Source: Methyloligella sp. (GTDB taxonomy: Bacteria > Pseudomonadota > Alphaproteobacteria > Rhizobiales > HXMU1428-3). Taken from it: a stretch of DNA of 64,000 nt. A program made the position numbers and the translations under genes. Within the stretch, counting starts at the first letter, position 1; every line of letters begins with the position of its first letter. Of the stretch, positions 8,643 through 22,351 are shown in pieces. The notes beneath the pieces are model-generated. The model did not search any database. It worked only from the letters and a program-made list of their open reading frames with translations, and was not told the DNA's origin. Location of the stretch: positions 47,706 to 111,705 of the forward strand of contig BQJJ01000012.1 of assembly GCA_021604645.1 (NCBI GenBank), given 5' to 3'.

Positions 8643-10646
8643 ATGTTTAAGAAAATTCTTGTTGCAAATAGAGGTGAGATTGCTTGCCGGGTTTTTAAAA
8701 CAGCCAAGAAAATGGGTATTCAGACTGTGGCTGTTTATTCTGACGCTGACAAAAATGCACTGCATGTAGAAATGGCTGATGAAGCCGTTTATATTGGTGC
8801 GGCACCTGCGTCTGAAAGCTATTTGATCATTGATAAAATTATTGATGCAGCGAAACAAACGGGGGCTGACGCTATTCACCCTGGTTATGGTTTTTTGTCA
8901 GAGCGTGCTGAGTTTGCTGAGCGTTTGAAGGCAGAAAAAATTGCTTTTATAGGCCCGCCTACTGGTGCGATTGAGGCGATGGGTGATAAGATCACGTCTA
9001 AGAAAATTGCTGCTGAAGCTGGTGTTTCTACAGTGCCTGGTCATATGGGTTTGATTGACGACGCTGATCATGCAGTTAAGATTGCGACTGAAATTGGTTA
9101 TCCGGTGATGATTAAAGCCAGTGCCGGCGGCGGCGGTAAGGGCATGCGTATTGCTTATAATGATGCTGAAGCACGTGAAGGATTTGATCGCTCTAAATCT
9201 GAGGCGGCCTCTAGCTTTGGTGATGACCGGATTTTCATTGAAAAATTTGTTGAACAACCGCGCCATATTGAAATTCAAGTACTTGCTGATAATCACGGGA
9301 ATTGCATTTATCTTGGCGAACGTGAATGTTCTATTCAGCGCCGTAACCAAAAGGTGATTGAGGAGGCGCCGTCTTCATTTTTGGATGAAGCAACGCGAAA
9401 AGCCATGGGAGATCAGTCTGTTGAGCTTTCTAAGGCAGTTGATTATTCGAGCGCTGGCACGGTTGAGTTTATTGTCGACAAGGACAAGAACTTCTATTTT
9501 CTTGAAATGAATACGCGCTTACAGGTTGAGCACCCAGTGACAGAATTAATCACGGGTGTTGATTTGGTTGAGCAGATGATCCGTGTTGCTGCTGGTGAAG
9601 TTCTCTTGTTAAGCCAGGATGATATTAAGCTAAATGGTTGGGCTATGGAAAGCCGACTTTATGCTGAAGATCCGTATCGTAATTTCTTACCAAGCATTGG
9701 ACGTTTGCAACGTTACCGCCCGCCACAAGAGGGCGTGAAAGACAATGGTGCAATTGTTCGTAATGATACGGGTGTGTTTGAAGGTGGTGAGATCTCCATG
9801 TTCTATGATCCTATGATTGCAAAGCTTTGCACATGGGGGAAAACACGCGAAAATTCTATTGATGAAATGAGAATGGCTCTTGATCGTTTTGAGGTTGAGG
9901 GGATTGGCCATAATCTTCCATTCCTTTCTGCGGTGATGGGACATGAACGGTTTCAATCCGGTAACATCACTACTGCGTTTATTGCTGAGGAATACCCGGA
10001 AGGGTTTGAAGGAGTTGCTCCAACTGATGATGATCGCCGAACCTTTGCACTTTCAGCGCTTGTCTTAAATGCAATTGCAACTGATAGATCGCATAAAGAT
10101 GTTTTAGCTTCTGTTATTACAGCCGACACGACTGATGGTAACAAAGTTGTTTTACTTGATGGCCACTCTTTATCTGCGAAAATTGCTCGGATTGATGATG
10201 AATTTGAAGTTACATTCGATGACAAGTCATATCGCGTTTCAACAAACTGGAGCCGGGGAGAAAAAATCGCACATCTTCTGATTGATGATGTCGAGTGTGT
10301 TATCAAAACTGATCCGTTTACCAGCGGCTTTCGTATGCGTCAGGGCGGTATGGATATCAATGTTCAGGTTCTTAGTCCCCGTGTAGCAGAACTTGCTGCG
10401 CTTATGCCTGAAAAAATTCCGCAAGATACATCCAACCTTCTGCTTTGCCCGATGCCTGGGTTGCTTGTTTCATTAAAGGTGAAAGAAGGGGACACAGTTG
10501 AAGAGGGGCAAGCGCTTGCTATTGTTGAAGCGATGAAAATGGAGAATGTTCTTAAAGCTGAGAAAACGTCTGTTATTGCAAAAATTCCGGTTAGTGAAGG
10601 GGACAGCTTAGCTGTTGATGAAACCATTATGGAGTTTGAGGTATGA
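8643..10646 (+). CDS. pccA: Propionyl-CoA carboxylase alpha subunit (biotin carboxylase + BCCP)
   Basis: 667 residues carrying biotin carboxylase, BT linker and biotinyl domain in one chain. The N-terminal [14 protein letters not shown] fold, the ATP-grasp glycine loop [12 protein letters not shown] near 158 and the catalytic [14 protein letters not shown] near 289 are intact. The last 70 residues contain EAMKMEN with the biotinylated Lys near 631. It carboxylates its own biotin with bicarbonate and ATP and hands it to PccB. The BT region (about 460-590) is what distinguishes it from acetyl-CoA carboxylase AccC. Its stop codon overlaps the mutase start (ATGA), so the two are translationally coupled. 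Confidence 0.96.
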   Translation: MFKKILVANRGEIACRVFKTAKKMGIQTVAVYSDADKNALHVEMADEAVYIGAAPASESYLIIDKIIDAAKQTGADAIHPGYGFLSERAEFAERLKAEKIAFIGPPTGAIEAMGDKITSKKIAAEAGVSTVPGHMGLIDDADHAVKIATEIGYPVMIKASAGGGGKGMRIAYNDAEAREGFDRSKSEAASSFGDDRIFIEKFVEQPRHIEIQVLADNHGNCIYLGERECSIQRRNQKVIEEAPSSFLDEATRKAMGDQSVELSKAVDYSSAGTVEFIVDKDKNFYFLEMNTRLQVEHPVTELITGVDLVEQMIRVAAGEVLLLSQDDIKLNGWAMESRLYAEDPYRNFLPSIGRLQRYRPPQEGVKDNGAIVRNDTGVFEGGEISMFYDPMIAKLCTWGKTRENSIDEMRMALDRFEVEGIGHNLPFLSAVMGHERFQSGNITTAFIAEEYPEGFEGVAPTDDDRRTFALSALVLNAIATDRSHKDVLASVITADTTDGNKVVLLDGHSLSAKIARIDDEFEVTFDDKSYRVSTNWSRGEKIAHLLIDDVECVIKTDPFTSGFRMRQGGMDINVQVLSPRVAELAALMPEKIPQDTSNLLLCPMPGLLVSLKVKEGDTVEEGQALAIVEAMKMENVLKAEKTSVIAKIPVSEGDSLAVDETIMEFEV

Positions 10647-12790
10647 GCAAGGATGATTTGAAATTTCCTCTTGATTGGGAGGAGTTGGCCTCAAAAGAAT
10701 TAAAGGGAAAAAGCCTTACGGAACTGGATTGGGATACGCCTGAGGGGATTAAGGTAAAGCCTCTTTATACATCTGAGGATGTGCCGGAAAGTGCTGAACA
10801 AGAATTGCCGGGTATCGGACCCTTTACCAGAGGTGTTAAAGCTACGATGTATGCCGGGCGACCCTGGACCATTCGGCAATATGCAGGGTTTTCAACAGCG
10901 GAAGAATCGAACGCGTTTTACCGTAAGAATTTAGCGGCCGGTCAAAAAGGATTGTCTGTTGCTTTTGATCTAGCAACACACCGCGGTTATGACAGTGACC
11001 ATCCGCGGGTTGTAGGTGATGTGGGGAAAGCAGGGGTAGCGATTGACTCAATTGAGGATATGAAAATTCTCTTTGATGGCATACCGCTTGATCAGATGTC
11101 TGTTTCTATGACTATGAACGGCGCTGTAATTCCTATTTTGGCGATGTTTATCGCAGCTGGTGAAGAACAAGGTGTTGATAGAGCTAAGCTTTCCGGTACC
11201 ATTCAAAATGACATATTAAAAGAGTTTATGGTGAGGAATACCTATATTTATCCACCAGAACCCTCCATGCGGATCATTGCTGATATTATTGAATATACAG
11301 CAAAAGAAATGCCGAAGTTTAACTCGATTTCTATTTCTGGCTATCATATGCAAGAGGCTGGTTCCACATTGGCGCAAGAGCTTGCTTATACTTTGGCTGA
11401 TGGCATGGAATATGTTCGCGCGGCTACTAGTAAGGGACTAGATGTTGACGCTTTTGCTGGGCGTCTCTCTTTCTTTTTCTGCATTGGTATGAACGTGTTT
11501 ATGGAAGCTGCGAAGCTACGTGCTGCACGGCAACTTTGGGCGCGGATTATGACTGATTTTGGGGCGAAATCTGAACGCTCGAAATTGCTTCGTACTCACT
11601 GTCAGACGTCTGGTGTCTCTCTTACTGAACAAGACCCTTATAATAATGTTGTTCGCACAGCATTTGAAGCTATGGCTGCGGTGCTTGGTGGGACACAATC
11701 GCTTCACACAAACTCGTTTGATGAAGCGATTGCTTTGCCGACAGAGTTTTCTGCTCGCATAGCGCGGAACACACAACTGATCTTACAGCATGAAACAGGT
11801 GTGACTAATGTGGTCGATCCGCTTGGTGGCTCTTATTATGTCGAAGCTTTGACCAAAGAGTTGGCTGATCAGGCTTGGGAAATGATTGAAGAGGTTGAAG
11901 CGCTGGGCGGTATGACCAAGGCTGTTGAGCAAGGTTTGCCTAAAATGCGGATTGAGGAAGCTGCTGTTAAACGCCAGGCAAGAATTGATCAGGGCGAGGA
12001 TGTCATTGTTGGAGTGAATAAGTTTCAACTCGAGGACGAGACCCCTGTTGATATTTTAGAGATTGATAATGCGAAAGTGCGCGATGAGCAAATCAAGCGT
12101 TTAACGCAAATGCGTAGCACGAGGAATGAAAGCAAGTTTCAAAACGCTATTGATCATTTGGAGCAGATTGCAAAGTCTGGTGGTGGGAATTTGTTAGAGG
12201 CAGCTGTTGAGGCTGCAAAAGCGCGGGCAAGCCTTGGAGAAATTTCAGATGCTATGGAACGTGCTTTTGGTCGCCACAAAGCGTTAACACGGGTGATATC
12301 TGGTGTGTACGATCAGGCTTATGAGGGAGATGCCGAGTATCAGGCCATTCAAAGCAAGATCAAAGCTTATAAAGATGAACATTCAAAAACACCGCATGTT
12401 TTGGTTGCGAAGATGGGGCAGGATGGTCATGACAGGGGCGCGAAAATTATTGCGACAGCTTTTGCTGATATTGGATTTGAAGTCAGCCTTAGTGACATGT
12501 TTGAAACTCCTGAAGAGGTGGCAACAAAGGCCATTGAAGCTGGTGTTAATGTGATTGGTGTTTCTTCATTGGCTGCGGGACATAAAACTTTGGTACCCGA
12601 ACTAATTGAATGCCTAAAAGCGAAATTGGCTGAGAATATCATTGTCATTGTGGGCGGTGTTATTCCCGAGCAAGATTATGGATTTTTGCGCAGTGCGGGT
12701 GTGGCTGAGATATTTGGCCCTGGATCGAGTGTTATTGTGGCTGCGAATAGTGTGCTCAATCAAATTCGTGGTGTTCGCCGCAACCGATAA
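10643..12790 (+). CDS. scpA: Methylmalonyl-CoA mutase (single-chain)
   Basis: 715 residues, the length of the single-polypeptide homodimeric mutase. The N-terminal TIM barrel includes [18 protein letters not shown] and the CoA-channel region. The C-terminal domain has the base-off B12 motif DGHDRGAK near 593, with the His that ligates cobalt, and SSLAAGHK and GGVIPEQDY further on. It isomerises (R)-methylmalonyl-CoA to succinyl-CoA with adenosylcobalamin. It overlaps pccA by four bases, so carboxylation and isomerisation are made together. PCC yields the S epimer, and no epimerase gene is present in the window, so that enzyme must be encoded elsewhere, as must the adenosyltransferase and G-protein chaperone. 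Confidence 0.96.
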   Translation: MSKDDLKFPLDWEELASKELKGKSLTELDWDTPEGIKVKPLYTSEDVPESAEQELPGIGPFTRGVKATMYAGRPWTIRQYAGFSTAEESNAFYRKNLAAGQKGLSVAFDLATHRGYDSDHPRVVGDVGKAGVAIDSIEDMKILFDGIPLDQMSVSMTMNGAVIPILAMFIAAGEEQGVDRAKLSGTIQNDILKEFMVRNTYIYPPEPSMRIIADIIEYTAKEMPKFNSISISGYHMQEAGSTLAQELAYTLADGMEYVRAATSKGLDVDAFAGRLSFFFCIGMNVFMEAAKLRAARQLWARIMTDFGAKSERSKLLRTHCQTSGVSLTEQDPYNNVVRTAFEAMAAVLGGTQSLHTNSFDEAIALPTEFSARIARNTQLILQHETGVTNVVDPLGGSYYVEALTKELADQAWEMIEEVEALGGMTKAVEQGLPKMRIEEAAVKRQARIDQGEDVIVGVNKFQLEDETPVDILEIDNAKVRDEQIKRLTQMRSTRNESKFQNAIDHLEQIAKSGGGNLLEAAVEAAKARASLGEISDAMERAFGRHKALTRVISGVYDQAYEGDAEYQAIQSKIKAYKDEHSKTPHVLVAKMGQDGHDRGAKIIATAFADIGFEVSLSDMFETPEEVATKAIEAGVNVIGVSSLAAGHKTLVPELIECLKAKLAENIIVIVGGVIPEQDYGFLRSAGVAEIFGPGSSVIVAANSVLNQIRGVRRNR

Positions 12791-12834
12791 AATTACAAAA
12801 AAATAAATATGGGAATTCGTGGAGGGAAGTACTT

Positions 12835-14745
12835 ATGAGTGACGTTTCAAATTATGAGCAAGTTTATAAAACCTGGCAGGATGACCCTGAAGGGTTTTGG
12901 GCAACAGAAGCTAAGGAATTAAGTTGGTCAAAATCGTGGGATAAGGTTTTTGATGAAAGCCAAGATGCTTATGGGCGCTGGTTTGCAGGCGCTGAGTGCA
13001 ACACATGTTATAATGCTGTTGACCGTCATGTTGAGGATGGGCGCGGTGAGCAAGCTGCAATTATATATGATAGTCCTGTAACAGGCACGAAACAAACCTA
13101 CAGTTATGTTGAAGTTAAATCTGAAGTGGAAGCACTAGCAGCTGCATTGCAAGATCAAGGGGTCACCAAAGGTGACCGCGTGCTGATCTATATGCCGATG
13201 GTACCTGAAGCTGCCTTTGCTATGTTGGCAAGTGCACGTTTGGGGGCTGTGCATTCTGTGGTGTTTGGAGGCTTTGCAGCGAATGAACTTGCTATTCGAA
13301 TTGATGATTGTGCGCCGAAGGTCATTATTTCAGCGTCTTGTGGTATTGAGCCTAACCGGGTGATTGCTTATAAACCTCTGCTTGATGAGGCTATTGAACT
13401 TTCTAAAAACAAACCGGATGCGTGTATTATCCTCCAGCGCGAGCAACAGACATGCGATCTGATTGATTGCCGTGATATTGATTACAAAGATATTACCAAT
13501 GTGCATAAGACGGCTGGTTCTGTGGTGCCGTGTGTTGCAGTTGCGGCAACTGATCCTTTGTATGTCTTATATACATCTGGAACAACTGGGACACCTAAAG
13601 GCGTTGTTCGTGATAATGGTGGGCATATGGTTGCGCTTAACTGGTCTATGGGTGCAATTTATGACATTAAACCGAACGAAGTTTTTTGGGCGGCGTCTGA
13701 TGTTGGTTGGGTTGTGGGGCATTCTTACATTGTATATGGGCCACTTATAAAAGGGGCGACAACGATTATGTTTGAAGGCAAGCCTGTGGGCACACCAGAT
13801 GCTGGAACTTTTTGGCGTATAGTTGAAGAGTATAAGGTCTCTGCTTTATTCACAGCACCTACGGCTCTTCGGGCTATTAAGAAAGAAGATCATCAAGGGG
13901 CCTTTTTAAAGCCTTATGATGTTTCTTCACTTCGGACATTGTTCCTTGCGGGTGAGCGTGCTGACCCTGACACCATCCAATGGGCAGAAGATCTGTTGAA
14001 CATTCCTGTTATCGATCATTGGTGGCAAACAGAAACTGGCTGGGCGATTGCTGGTAATCCTGTTGGGCTTGGCAAGTTGCCAGTGAAACTGGGATCCCCA
14101 ACGGTTGCGATGCCTGGATATGATATTCAAATTGTTGATGATGCTGGTAACCCTGTGCCTGCGGGTGGGTTTGGCAATATTATTGTTAAGCTCCCGTTAC
14201 CGCCTGGATGCTTTCCTACTTTGTGGAATGCTGATGAACGTTTTCGTTCTGCTTACTTAGAGGCGTTTCCCGGGTATTATCAGACATCTGACGCTGGTTT
14301 GAAAGATGAAGATGGGTATCTCTTTATTATGGCTCGTACGGACGATATTATTAATGTTGCGGGTCATCGTTTATCAACAGGCGGGATGGAAGAGGTGCTT
14401 GTTTCTCATCCTGATGTAATTGAATGCGCGGTGATTGGTATTGCTGACAAGTTAAAAGGTCAACTGCCTTGTGGATTTGTTGTATTGAAATCTGATCATG
14501 AGAAATCTCCGGAGGAAATTGAAAAAGAATGTGTTCAATTGGTTCGCGAGAAAATTGGCGCGGTTGCTGCGTTTAAACTTTGTGTGACTGTGGCTCGTTT
14601 GCCGAAAACTCGATCCGGCAAGATTTTGCGTGGGACGATGCGTAGTATTGCTGACAAAGAAGAGTATAAAATACCGGCTACGATTGATGATCCTGTTATT
14701 CTTGAAGAGATCACAGCTGTGATGAAGAGCAAGGGGATCGGGTAA
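12835..14745 (+). CDS. prpE: Propionyl-CoA synthetase
   Basis: 636 residues with the acetyl/propionyl-CoA synthetase layout. The N-terminal ACAS cap (YEQVYKTWQDDPEGFWA...WSKSWDKVFD) is followed by the P-loop YTSGTTGTPKGVVRDNGGH near 245, the WWQTETGW block, TSDAGLKDEDGY near 482 and the C-terminal KTRSGKILRGTMR with the catalytic Lys near 592. The reaction makes propionyl-AMP and then propionyl-CoA. The variant PKGVVRDNGGH and the position after the PCC-mutase genes favour PrpE over Acs. GGAGGG seven bases before the ATG is a strong ribosome site. It lies 44 nt after the mutase gene and is likely part of the same operon, feeding free propionate into it. Confidence 0.93.
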   Translation: MSDVSNYEQVYKTWQDDPEGFWATEAKELSWSKSWDKVFDESQDAYGRWFAGAECNTCYNAVDRHVEDGRGEQAAIIYDSPVTGTKQTYSYVEVKSEVEALAAALQDQGVTKGDRVLIYMPMVPEAAFAMLASARLGAVHSVVFGGFAANELAIRIDDCAPKVIISASCGIEPNRVIAYKPLLDEAIELSKNKPDACIILQREQQTCDLIDCRDIDYKDITNVHKTAGSVVPCVAVAATDPLYVLYTSGTTGTPKGVVRDNGGHMVALNWSMGAIYDIKPNEVFWAASDVGWVVGHSYIVYGPLIKGATTIMFEGKPVGTPDAGTFWRIVEEYKVSALFTAPTALRAIKKEDHQGAFLKPYDVSSLRTLFLAGERADPDTIQWAEDLLNIPVIDHWWQTETGWAIAGNPVGLGKLPVKLGSPTVAMPGYDIQIVDDAGNPVPAGGFGNIIVKLPLPPGCFPTLWNADERFRSAYLEAFPGYYQTSDAGLKDEDGYLFIMARTDDIINVAGHRLSTGGMEEVLVSHPDVIECAVIGIADKLKGQLPCGFVVLKSDHEKSPEEIEKECVQLVREKIGAVAAFKLCVTVARLPKTRSGKILRGTMRSIADKEEYKIPATIDDPVILEEITAVMKSKGIG

Positions 14746-14963
14746 CGATCTGGTGATCTATCTAGTGATCGGTGTACGCCCATAGATTTATTTGAATGGC
14801 GTTAAACTGTTATTGGCGGTGGATAAATACCCTGTTCACCTCCGATTTTCTTTATTGGTGCAACAATTTGCTTGTAACCTTATTGTTCAAATTTGTTGTA
14901 GGCTTTCGCGTATCAGTTTTGTTTTCACTTTCAATTTAGATAGTCGGAAAAGGGGCAATAACA

Positions 14964-17294
14964 TTGTCAGATCAAGATAAGAATAAAAAAGACGATACAG
15001 TTCGCCAAGCTGCTCTTGACTATCATGAGTTTCCCAAGCCCGGGAAATTAGAGATCCGGCCAACGACACCTATGACTAGCCAACGTGATTTAGCACGTGC
15101 CTATTCGCCAGGTGTTGCTGAGGCTTGTTTGGAAATAAAAGCAGATCCTGCAAATGCTGCGCGTTACACGGCGCGCTCCAATTTGGTGGCTGTTGTCTCT
15201 AACGGGTCTGCAGTTCTTGGGCTTGGTAATATTGGGCCGCTTGCCTCTAAGCCAGTTATGGAAGGGAAGGCTGTTCTTTTTAAGAAGTTTGCCAACATTG
15301 ATTGTTTTGATCTTGAGGTGAATGAAACTGATCCGCATAAGCTCGTTGAGGTTGTGGCGGCGTTAGAGCCGACTTTTGGAGCGATTAATTTAGAGGATAT
15401 CAAAGCGCCGGATTGTTTCATTGTTGAGAAGCTTTGCCGTGAGCGTATGAATATTCCTGTGTTTCATGATGATCAACATGGTACGGCCATTGTTGTTGGT
15501 GCTGCGGCAACAAACGCGTGTGAGATTGCAAAGAAGAAACTTTCAGAGATTAAAGTTGTCTCTACTGGTGGTGGTGCAGCCGGCATTGCGTGCCTGAATA
15601 TGCTTCTGAAGCTTGGCGTTCGCCGTGAGAATGTTTGGCTCTGTGATATTGAGGGGCTTGTCTATGAAGGGCGTACATCTGAGATGACGCCGCAGAAGGC
15701 TGACTATGCTCAATCGTCTGAGTTGCGTTCATTAGATCAGGTCATTGAAGGGGCTGATTTATTCCTTGGGTTATCTGGCCCAGGAGTTTTGAAAGCTGAA
15801 CATGTGCAGAAGATGGCTAAGCAGCCGATTATTTTAGCCCTTGCGAACCCGACACCTGAAATTTTACCTGAAGAAGTGCGCTCTGTTGTGCCTGATGCGA
15901 TTATTGCAACAGGCCGAAGTGACTATCCCAACCAGGTCAATAATGTTTTGTGTTTCCCGTTTATTTTTCGTGGTGCTTTAGATGTGGGAGCGACGGAAAT
16001 TAATGATGAGATGCAAATTGCTTGTGTGAATGGCATTGCTGAACTTGCACGACTTACTTCGAGTGCAGAAGCGGCTGAAGTTTATAAAAGCGAGCGCCTG
16101 ACTTTTGGCTCAGATTATCTCATTCCGAAACCATTTGATCCGCGGTTGATGTCTGTTGTTGCTAGTGCTGTTGCCAGAGCTGCTATGGACACAGGCGTTG
16201 CGACACGGCCGATCTATGATATGGAGGCTTATAAAGAAAGTCTCAATAATTCTGTATTTAAGTCTTCTCTCTTAATGAGGCCGCTTTACGAGGCGGCTAA
16301 AAAAGTAAGCCGACGTTTGATTTTTGCTGAGGGTGAAGATGAGCGTGTGTTGAGAGCTACGAAAGCCATTTTAGAAGAGATGTCTGAAAAGGTAATTCTC
16401 ATTGGTCGCCCTGAAATTATTTCACAGCGCATTGAGCGTGCTGGACTTAATATTCAGGCTGGGACAGATTTTGAAGTTATTAATCCCGAGGATGATCCAC
16501 GCTATCGGAGATATTGGGAAGGCTATCATAGCCATTTGGCGAGACGCGGCGTTACGCCTGATTTAGCTAAAGCGATTATGCGGACTAATACCACAGCGAT
16601 TGCTGCTATGGCTGTGAAGCAAGGGGATGCAGATTGTCTGGTTGCCGGGACATTTGGGCAATATCTATGGCATCTAAGTTATATTGATCAAATCCTTAGT
16701 AATCATACGACACCTAATAAAGTGAATGAGCTTCCTCTTGATGACGGGCAAACCCCGACCGGAGCGCTATCTTTAATGATTTTAGAGAATGGTCCTTTGT
16801 TTGTTGCTGATACGCAAGTGCATCATGATCCAACGCCTGAACAGGTTGCTCTTTCAGTGATTGGAATGGCGCGACATATTCGCCGGTTTGGTCAAACACC
16901 TAAAATTTCTATTTGTTCTCATTCGATTTTTGGAAATATTGATACCGAGTCTGGTCGAAAGATGCGCGCTGCTATGGCAATTCTTGATGGGATGGATCTT
17001 GATTTTCAATATGATGGTGAGATGAACGTTGAAGCGGCGCTTGATCCTGTTATGCGCAAGAAGTTTTTATCGGATGTGCGTTTTGAAGGACGGGCAAATG
17101 GTTTGGTGTTTTCCAATACTGATAGCGCTGGGGCTGTGCGAAATATTTTAAAGACAACCGTTAATGGTTTGGAAGTCGGGCCCATCTTGATGGGCATGGG
17201 TAACCAGGCGCATATCGTGACACCATCGATTACGGTTCGAGGTCTTTTGAATATCGCGGCAATTGCAGGCGTGCCTGTTGAGCATTATGGGTAA
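14964..17294 (+). CDS. maeB: NADP-dependent malic enzyme with phosphotransacetylase-like domain
   Basis: 776 residues. The first 430 form the malic enzyme: [12 protein letters not shown] near 47, [18 protein letters not shown], the [11 protein letters not shown] segment with metal and malate contacts, and the Rossmann loop [12 protein letters not shown]. The rest, from about 440, resembles phosphate acetyltransferase ([15 protein letters not shown]...[17 protein letters not shown]), which in MaeB proteins has a regulatory role and binds acetyl-CoA. The enzyme converts malate to pyruvate. The start is a TTG eleven bases after AAAGGGG; no better ATG lies upstream. A 218-nt gap separates it from prpE, so it likely has its own promoter. 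Metabolically it drains C4 acids produced from propionate toward pyruvate. Confidence 0.95.
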   Translation: MSDQDKNKKDDTVRQAALDYHEFPKPGKLEIRPTTPMTSQRDLARAYSPGVAEACLEIKADPANAARYTARSNLVAVVSNGSAVLGLGNIGPLASKPVMEGKAVLFKKFANIDCFDLEVNETDPHKLVEVVAALEPTFGAINLEDIKAPDCFIVEKLCRERMNIPVFHDDQHGTAIVVGAAATNACEIAKKKLSEIKVVSTGGGAAGIACLNMLLKLGVRRENVWLCDIEGLVYEGRTSEMTPQKADYAQSSELRSLDQVIEGADLFLGLSGPGVLKAEHVQKMAKQPIILALANPTPEILPEEVRSVVPDAIIATGRSDYPNQVNNVLCFPFIFRGALDVGATEINDEMQIACVNGIAELARLTSSAEAAEVYKSERLTFGSDYLIPKPFDPRLMSVVASAVARAAMDTGVATRPIYDMEAYKESLNNSVFKSSLLMRPLYEAAKKVSRRLIFAEGEDERVLRATKAILEEMSEKVILIGRPEIISQRIERAGLNIQAGTDFEVINPEDDPRYRRYWEGYHSHLARRGVTPDLAKAIMRTNTTAIAAMAVKQGDADCLVAGTFGQYLWHLSYIDQILSNHTTPNKVNELPLDDGQTPTGALSLMILENGPLFVADTQVHHDPTPEQVALSVIGMARHIRRFGQTPKISICSHSIFGNIDTESGRKMRAAMAILDGMDLDFQYDGEMNVEAALDPVMRKKFLSDVRFEGRANGLVFSNTDSAGAVRNILKTTVNGLEVGPILMGMGNQAHIVTPSITVRGLLNIAAIAGVPVEHYG

Positions 17295-17314
17295 TTTGTT
17301 TTAGGCGATGACTG

Positions 17315-17869
17315 TTATTCATCAAAGATACCTGTTGGCAATCCATCCAAGCTGTTTAAGTTTTTGTTTTGCCAATAGTCTTTGATGCCTTCGGGGCCCT
17401 GGTTTTCTGCCCAGCGGTCCAGGTTGTCTCTGTCATCTTGATAGTCAAAGAGGGGAACTCCGAAACCGCAAGATGTTTGGACAAGATCGAAGTTTAACCG
17501 GATGATTTGTCTGGCGCCTGGATATGTTTGGCTATTAAAAGACTTCTCGATAATCGTTTTGTACTCTTCACTGTTTCTGTGGAGTACTTCGCCTTGCCCG
17601 TAAAGTCTTAGAATTTTAGGGGGACCTTCAAACGAGCAGAACATGATGGTTAGTCTGCCATCAGCTTTCATATGAGCTGCTGTTTCATTGCTGCTGCCTG
17701 TTTTATCATGATAGACAACGGTGTTTTCATTAATGATTCTCAAGCACTCGGTACTTCTTGGAGAAAGATTTATATGGCTATCTTTTGTGCCGGAGGCTGT
17801 GAAAAAAATGTTCTGGCGTTTAATAAAGTCGGATAAATCGTTATTTAAGCTAGGGTATTGTTTTGCCAT
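17315..17869 (-). CDS. Pyridoxamine 5'-phosphate oxidase-like FMN-binding protein
   Basis: A 184-residue split-barrel protein of the PPOX-like group. Typical features are the opening FIKRQNIFFTASGTKDSHINLSP (flavin-site strands), the GSSNETAAHMKADGRLTIMFCSF stretch, and the end region FGVPLFDYQDDRDNLDRWAENQG, which is conserved in the subgroup annotated as putative flavin-nucleotide-binding proteins. It is not the vitamin B6 enzyme PdxH, because it lacks the PdxH C-terminal dimerisation segment. Its substrate is unknown. It ends 20 nt from the convergent maeB stop. It is preceded on its own strand by an AT-rich 213-nt region shared with the divergent Old Yellow Enzyme pseudogene. Confidence 0.85.
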   Translation of the reverse strand: MAKQYPSLNNDLSDFIKRQNIFFTASGTKDSHINLSPRSTECLRIINENTVVYHDKTGSSNETAAHMKADGRLTIMFCSFEGPPKILRLYGQGEVLHRNSEEYKTIIEKSFNSQTYPGARQIIRLNFDLVQTSCGFGVPLFDYQDDRDNLDRWAENQGPEGIKDYWQNKNLNSLDGLPTGIFDE

Positions 17870-18082
17870 TTTTTTCTTTCGCCCTTTTGTATGACTTGTC
17901 TCAGATGATTTGTTTTTTTGAGAAGCCTCATTGTATGTAAATTGGCCTGATTTTTTATGACTGGCAAGGGACTTTTTTGTTTAATTTAACTTAGCTTAGA
18001 TCAAATAAAGTTTAGCTTCTTTCTTTTTAAACAGTGGTAAGGTTCTATTGTTTGTTCAAAATCTTTAATGAGGAGAAATAAA

Positions 18083-19218
18083 GTGAGCACCTTTTTCAAT
18101 CTTATCAGCTAAGGGATGTGCATTTTAAAAACCGAATTGTGGTTTCTCCTATGAGCCAATACAGGGCGAAGAATGGTTTTGCTAATGATTGGCACATGGT
18201 TCATCTCGGTAGGTTTGCTTTAGGTGGTGCAGGGTTGGTTTTTGTTGAGGCGACTGCTGTAGAAAAGCGGGGGTTGCGGACACACGGTGATCTTGGGATT
18301 TGGCAAGATGATCATATAAATGAACTTAAACGAATTACTTCTTTTATTGAAACTGAGGGCTCTGTTCCTGGTATCCAGTTAGCGCATGCTGGGCGTAAGG
18401 CTTCTGAGCGCCGGCCGTGGCACAAAGAACTACCACTAGATGCAGAAGATGTTGAGTTGCGCTCTGAAAGGCCTTGGAGCGCTATTGCCCCTTCGCCAAT
18501 TCCTTATGCGGATGGTTGACCTGAACCAACTGAGATGAGTATTCGAGATATTGAAGAGGTAATCCTCGCATTTGGTGAAGCTGCAAGACGTTCAAGAGAA
18601 GCAGGGTTTAAAGTTATTGAAGTTTATGCGGCACATGGGTTTCTGGTTCATCAATTTCTTTCACCACTAACTAATCACCGCTCTGATGAATGGGGTGGCA
18701 ATGAGAGTAACCGCCGCCGGTTTGCTATAGAAGTTGCTCGCTCTATTCGTAAATATTGGCCTGAGAATTTTCCTTTGATTTTTCGTCTTTCTGCCACGGA
18801 CTGGATTGATGGCGGGATTGAAATTGAGGACACAATAGAGACTGCGAAATGCCTTTCTCTAGAAGGGGTGGATATGATTGATTGCTCGACTGGTGGCATT
18901 GGTGGCAAGGATCGCCCCAGACGAATGAAGGTTTCTCAGGGGTTTCAAGTTGAGTTTGCTCAGCGGTTAAAAGAAGAGGCCCAAATTGCGACTATGGCAG
19001 TTGGGTTTTTATGGGACCCTGAATTTTGTGAAGGGATTGTTGAGAAAAAGGAAGCGGATATGGTGGCGTTGGCGCGTGAGTTATTAGATGATCCAAACTG
19101 GCCTTTACATGCAGCTTCTCAGCTTGGTGCTGATAAAGATTATGGGTTGTGGCCAGAAGAAATGGGCTGGTGGTTAGACAAAAGGGATCGTTTTTTGAAA
19201 AAATTAGGTTTGAGATAA
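18083..19218 (+). pseudogene. Old Yellow Enzyme (YqjM-type NADH:flavin oxidoreductase), disrupted
   Basis: Conceptual translation gives a nearly full-length FMN-dependent ene-reductase: FKNRIVVSPMSQY, GIQLAHAGRKAS, the active-site YAAHGFLVHQFLSP and the closing ALARELLDDPNWPLHAA. There are two lesions. At 18517-18519 an in-frame TGA stands where relatives have Trp (APSPIPYADG-stop-PEPTEM). At the 5' end, a GTG at 18083 with AGGAG seven bases upstream reads VSTFFNLIS-stop, while the homologous LFQSYQLRDVHFKNR lies in the next frame with no start codon. One missing base within 18083-18100 would join them. The GTG at 18118 is in frame but has no ribosome site and would omit the first barrel strand. 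It is probably a recently inactivated gene; sequencing error at two places is the alternative. Confidence 0.85.
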
Positions 19219-19233
19219 AAGGATTTCAAAAAT

Positions 19234-19275
19234 AAAAAGGGCTGAGTTTCATGTATGAAACTCAGCCCTTTTTTT
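19234..19275. terminator. Bidirectional terminator between the OYE pseudogene and katG
   Basis: A 14-bp perfect stem (GGGCTGAGTTTCAT at 19239-19252, ATGAAACTCAGCCC at 19255-19268) is flanked by five A on the left and seven T on the right. It serves both convergent genes. Confidence 0.93.
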
Positions 19276-19297
19276 AGTTGTATGTGGGGTTTAACTT

Positions 19298-21935
<2,638 letters not shown>

Positions 21936-22223
21936 TTATTGATCCTCATTTTTTATTTCTGCCAATGTATTTTCTTTGATCCGTTTCATTCCCTGTTTGA
22001 TACAGTTTTTCCATTCTTCACTTCTTTTATAATAATCATAATCACACTGTTTAATTTGGGATTTGATTAAGAGATTTGCTGTTGCGTAATTGATGCTTTT
22101 ATTAACGTAATGAGTGGTCATCTGCTTTTCACCGTATAATTTTGGACTGTCCGGAGATAAGTAAGAATATAGAGAAAAACAAATTGCTAGAGCTGCAATT
22201 ATCTTTAAAGCTGCATTGTCCAT
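21936..22223 (-). CDS. Small membrane-anchored protein, unknown
   Basis: A 95-residue protein starting MDNAALKIIAALAICFSLYSYL, a single N-terminal hydrophobic segment that is either an uncleaved anchor or a signal sequence. A charged, mostly helical tail follows, with two Cys 13 residues apart (QCDYDY...WKNC), which could form a disulfide if periplasmic. No family is recognised. The internal Met was chosen as start because the frame continues 27 codons further upstream without hydrophobic or ribosome-site support; AGGA lies 13 nt before the chosen ATG, so this is tentative. An 18-bp inverted repeat lies about 50 bp upstream. It could still be a chance frame. Confidence 0.5.
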   Translation of the reverse strand: MDNAALKIIAALAICFSLYSYLSPDSPKLYGEKQMTTHYVNKSINYATANLLIKSQIKQCDYDYYKRSEEWKNCIKQGMKRIKENTLAEIKNEDQ

Positions 22224-22270
22224 AGTTTGTATAATAATTCCTGTTTGTTTTATTGCTCTTGTTTGTTCTA

Positions 22271-22290
22271 ATACAGTAATTTTACTGTAT
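22271..22290. promoter_or_regulatory. Inverted repeat upstream of the small membrane protein gene
   Basis: Arms ATACAGTAA and TTACTGTAT, perfect over nine bases, around a two-base centre. This is a good dimeric-regulator site 48 bp before the ATG at 22223. No known alphaproteobacterial consensus matches that I can name. Confidence 0.45.
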
Positions 22291-22351
22291 TTGTGGCTAT
22301 GCAAGGCAATGATTGTGCCAGAAATATTATTGAATTATGAGATTTGTGGTT

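Noticed and set aside
18517..18519. Selenocysteine or genetic-code reassignment at the OYE TGA
   Set aside because: The position is Trp in relatives, many other genes here end in TGA, there is no evident SECIS-like hairpin that I can justify, and the gene has a second lesion.
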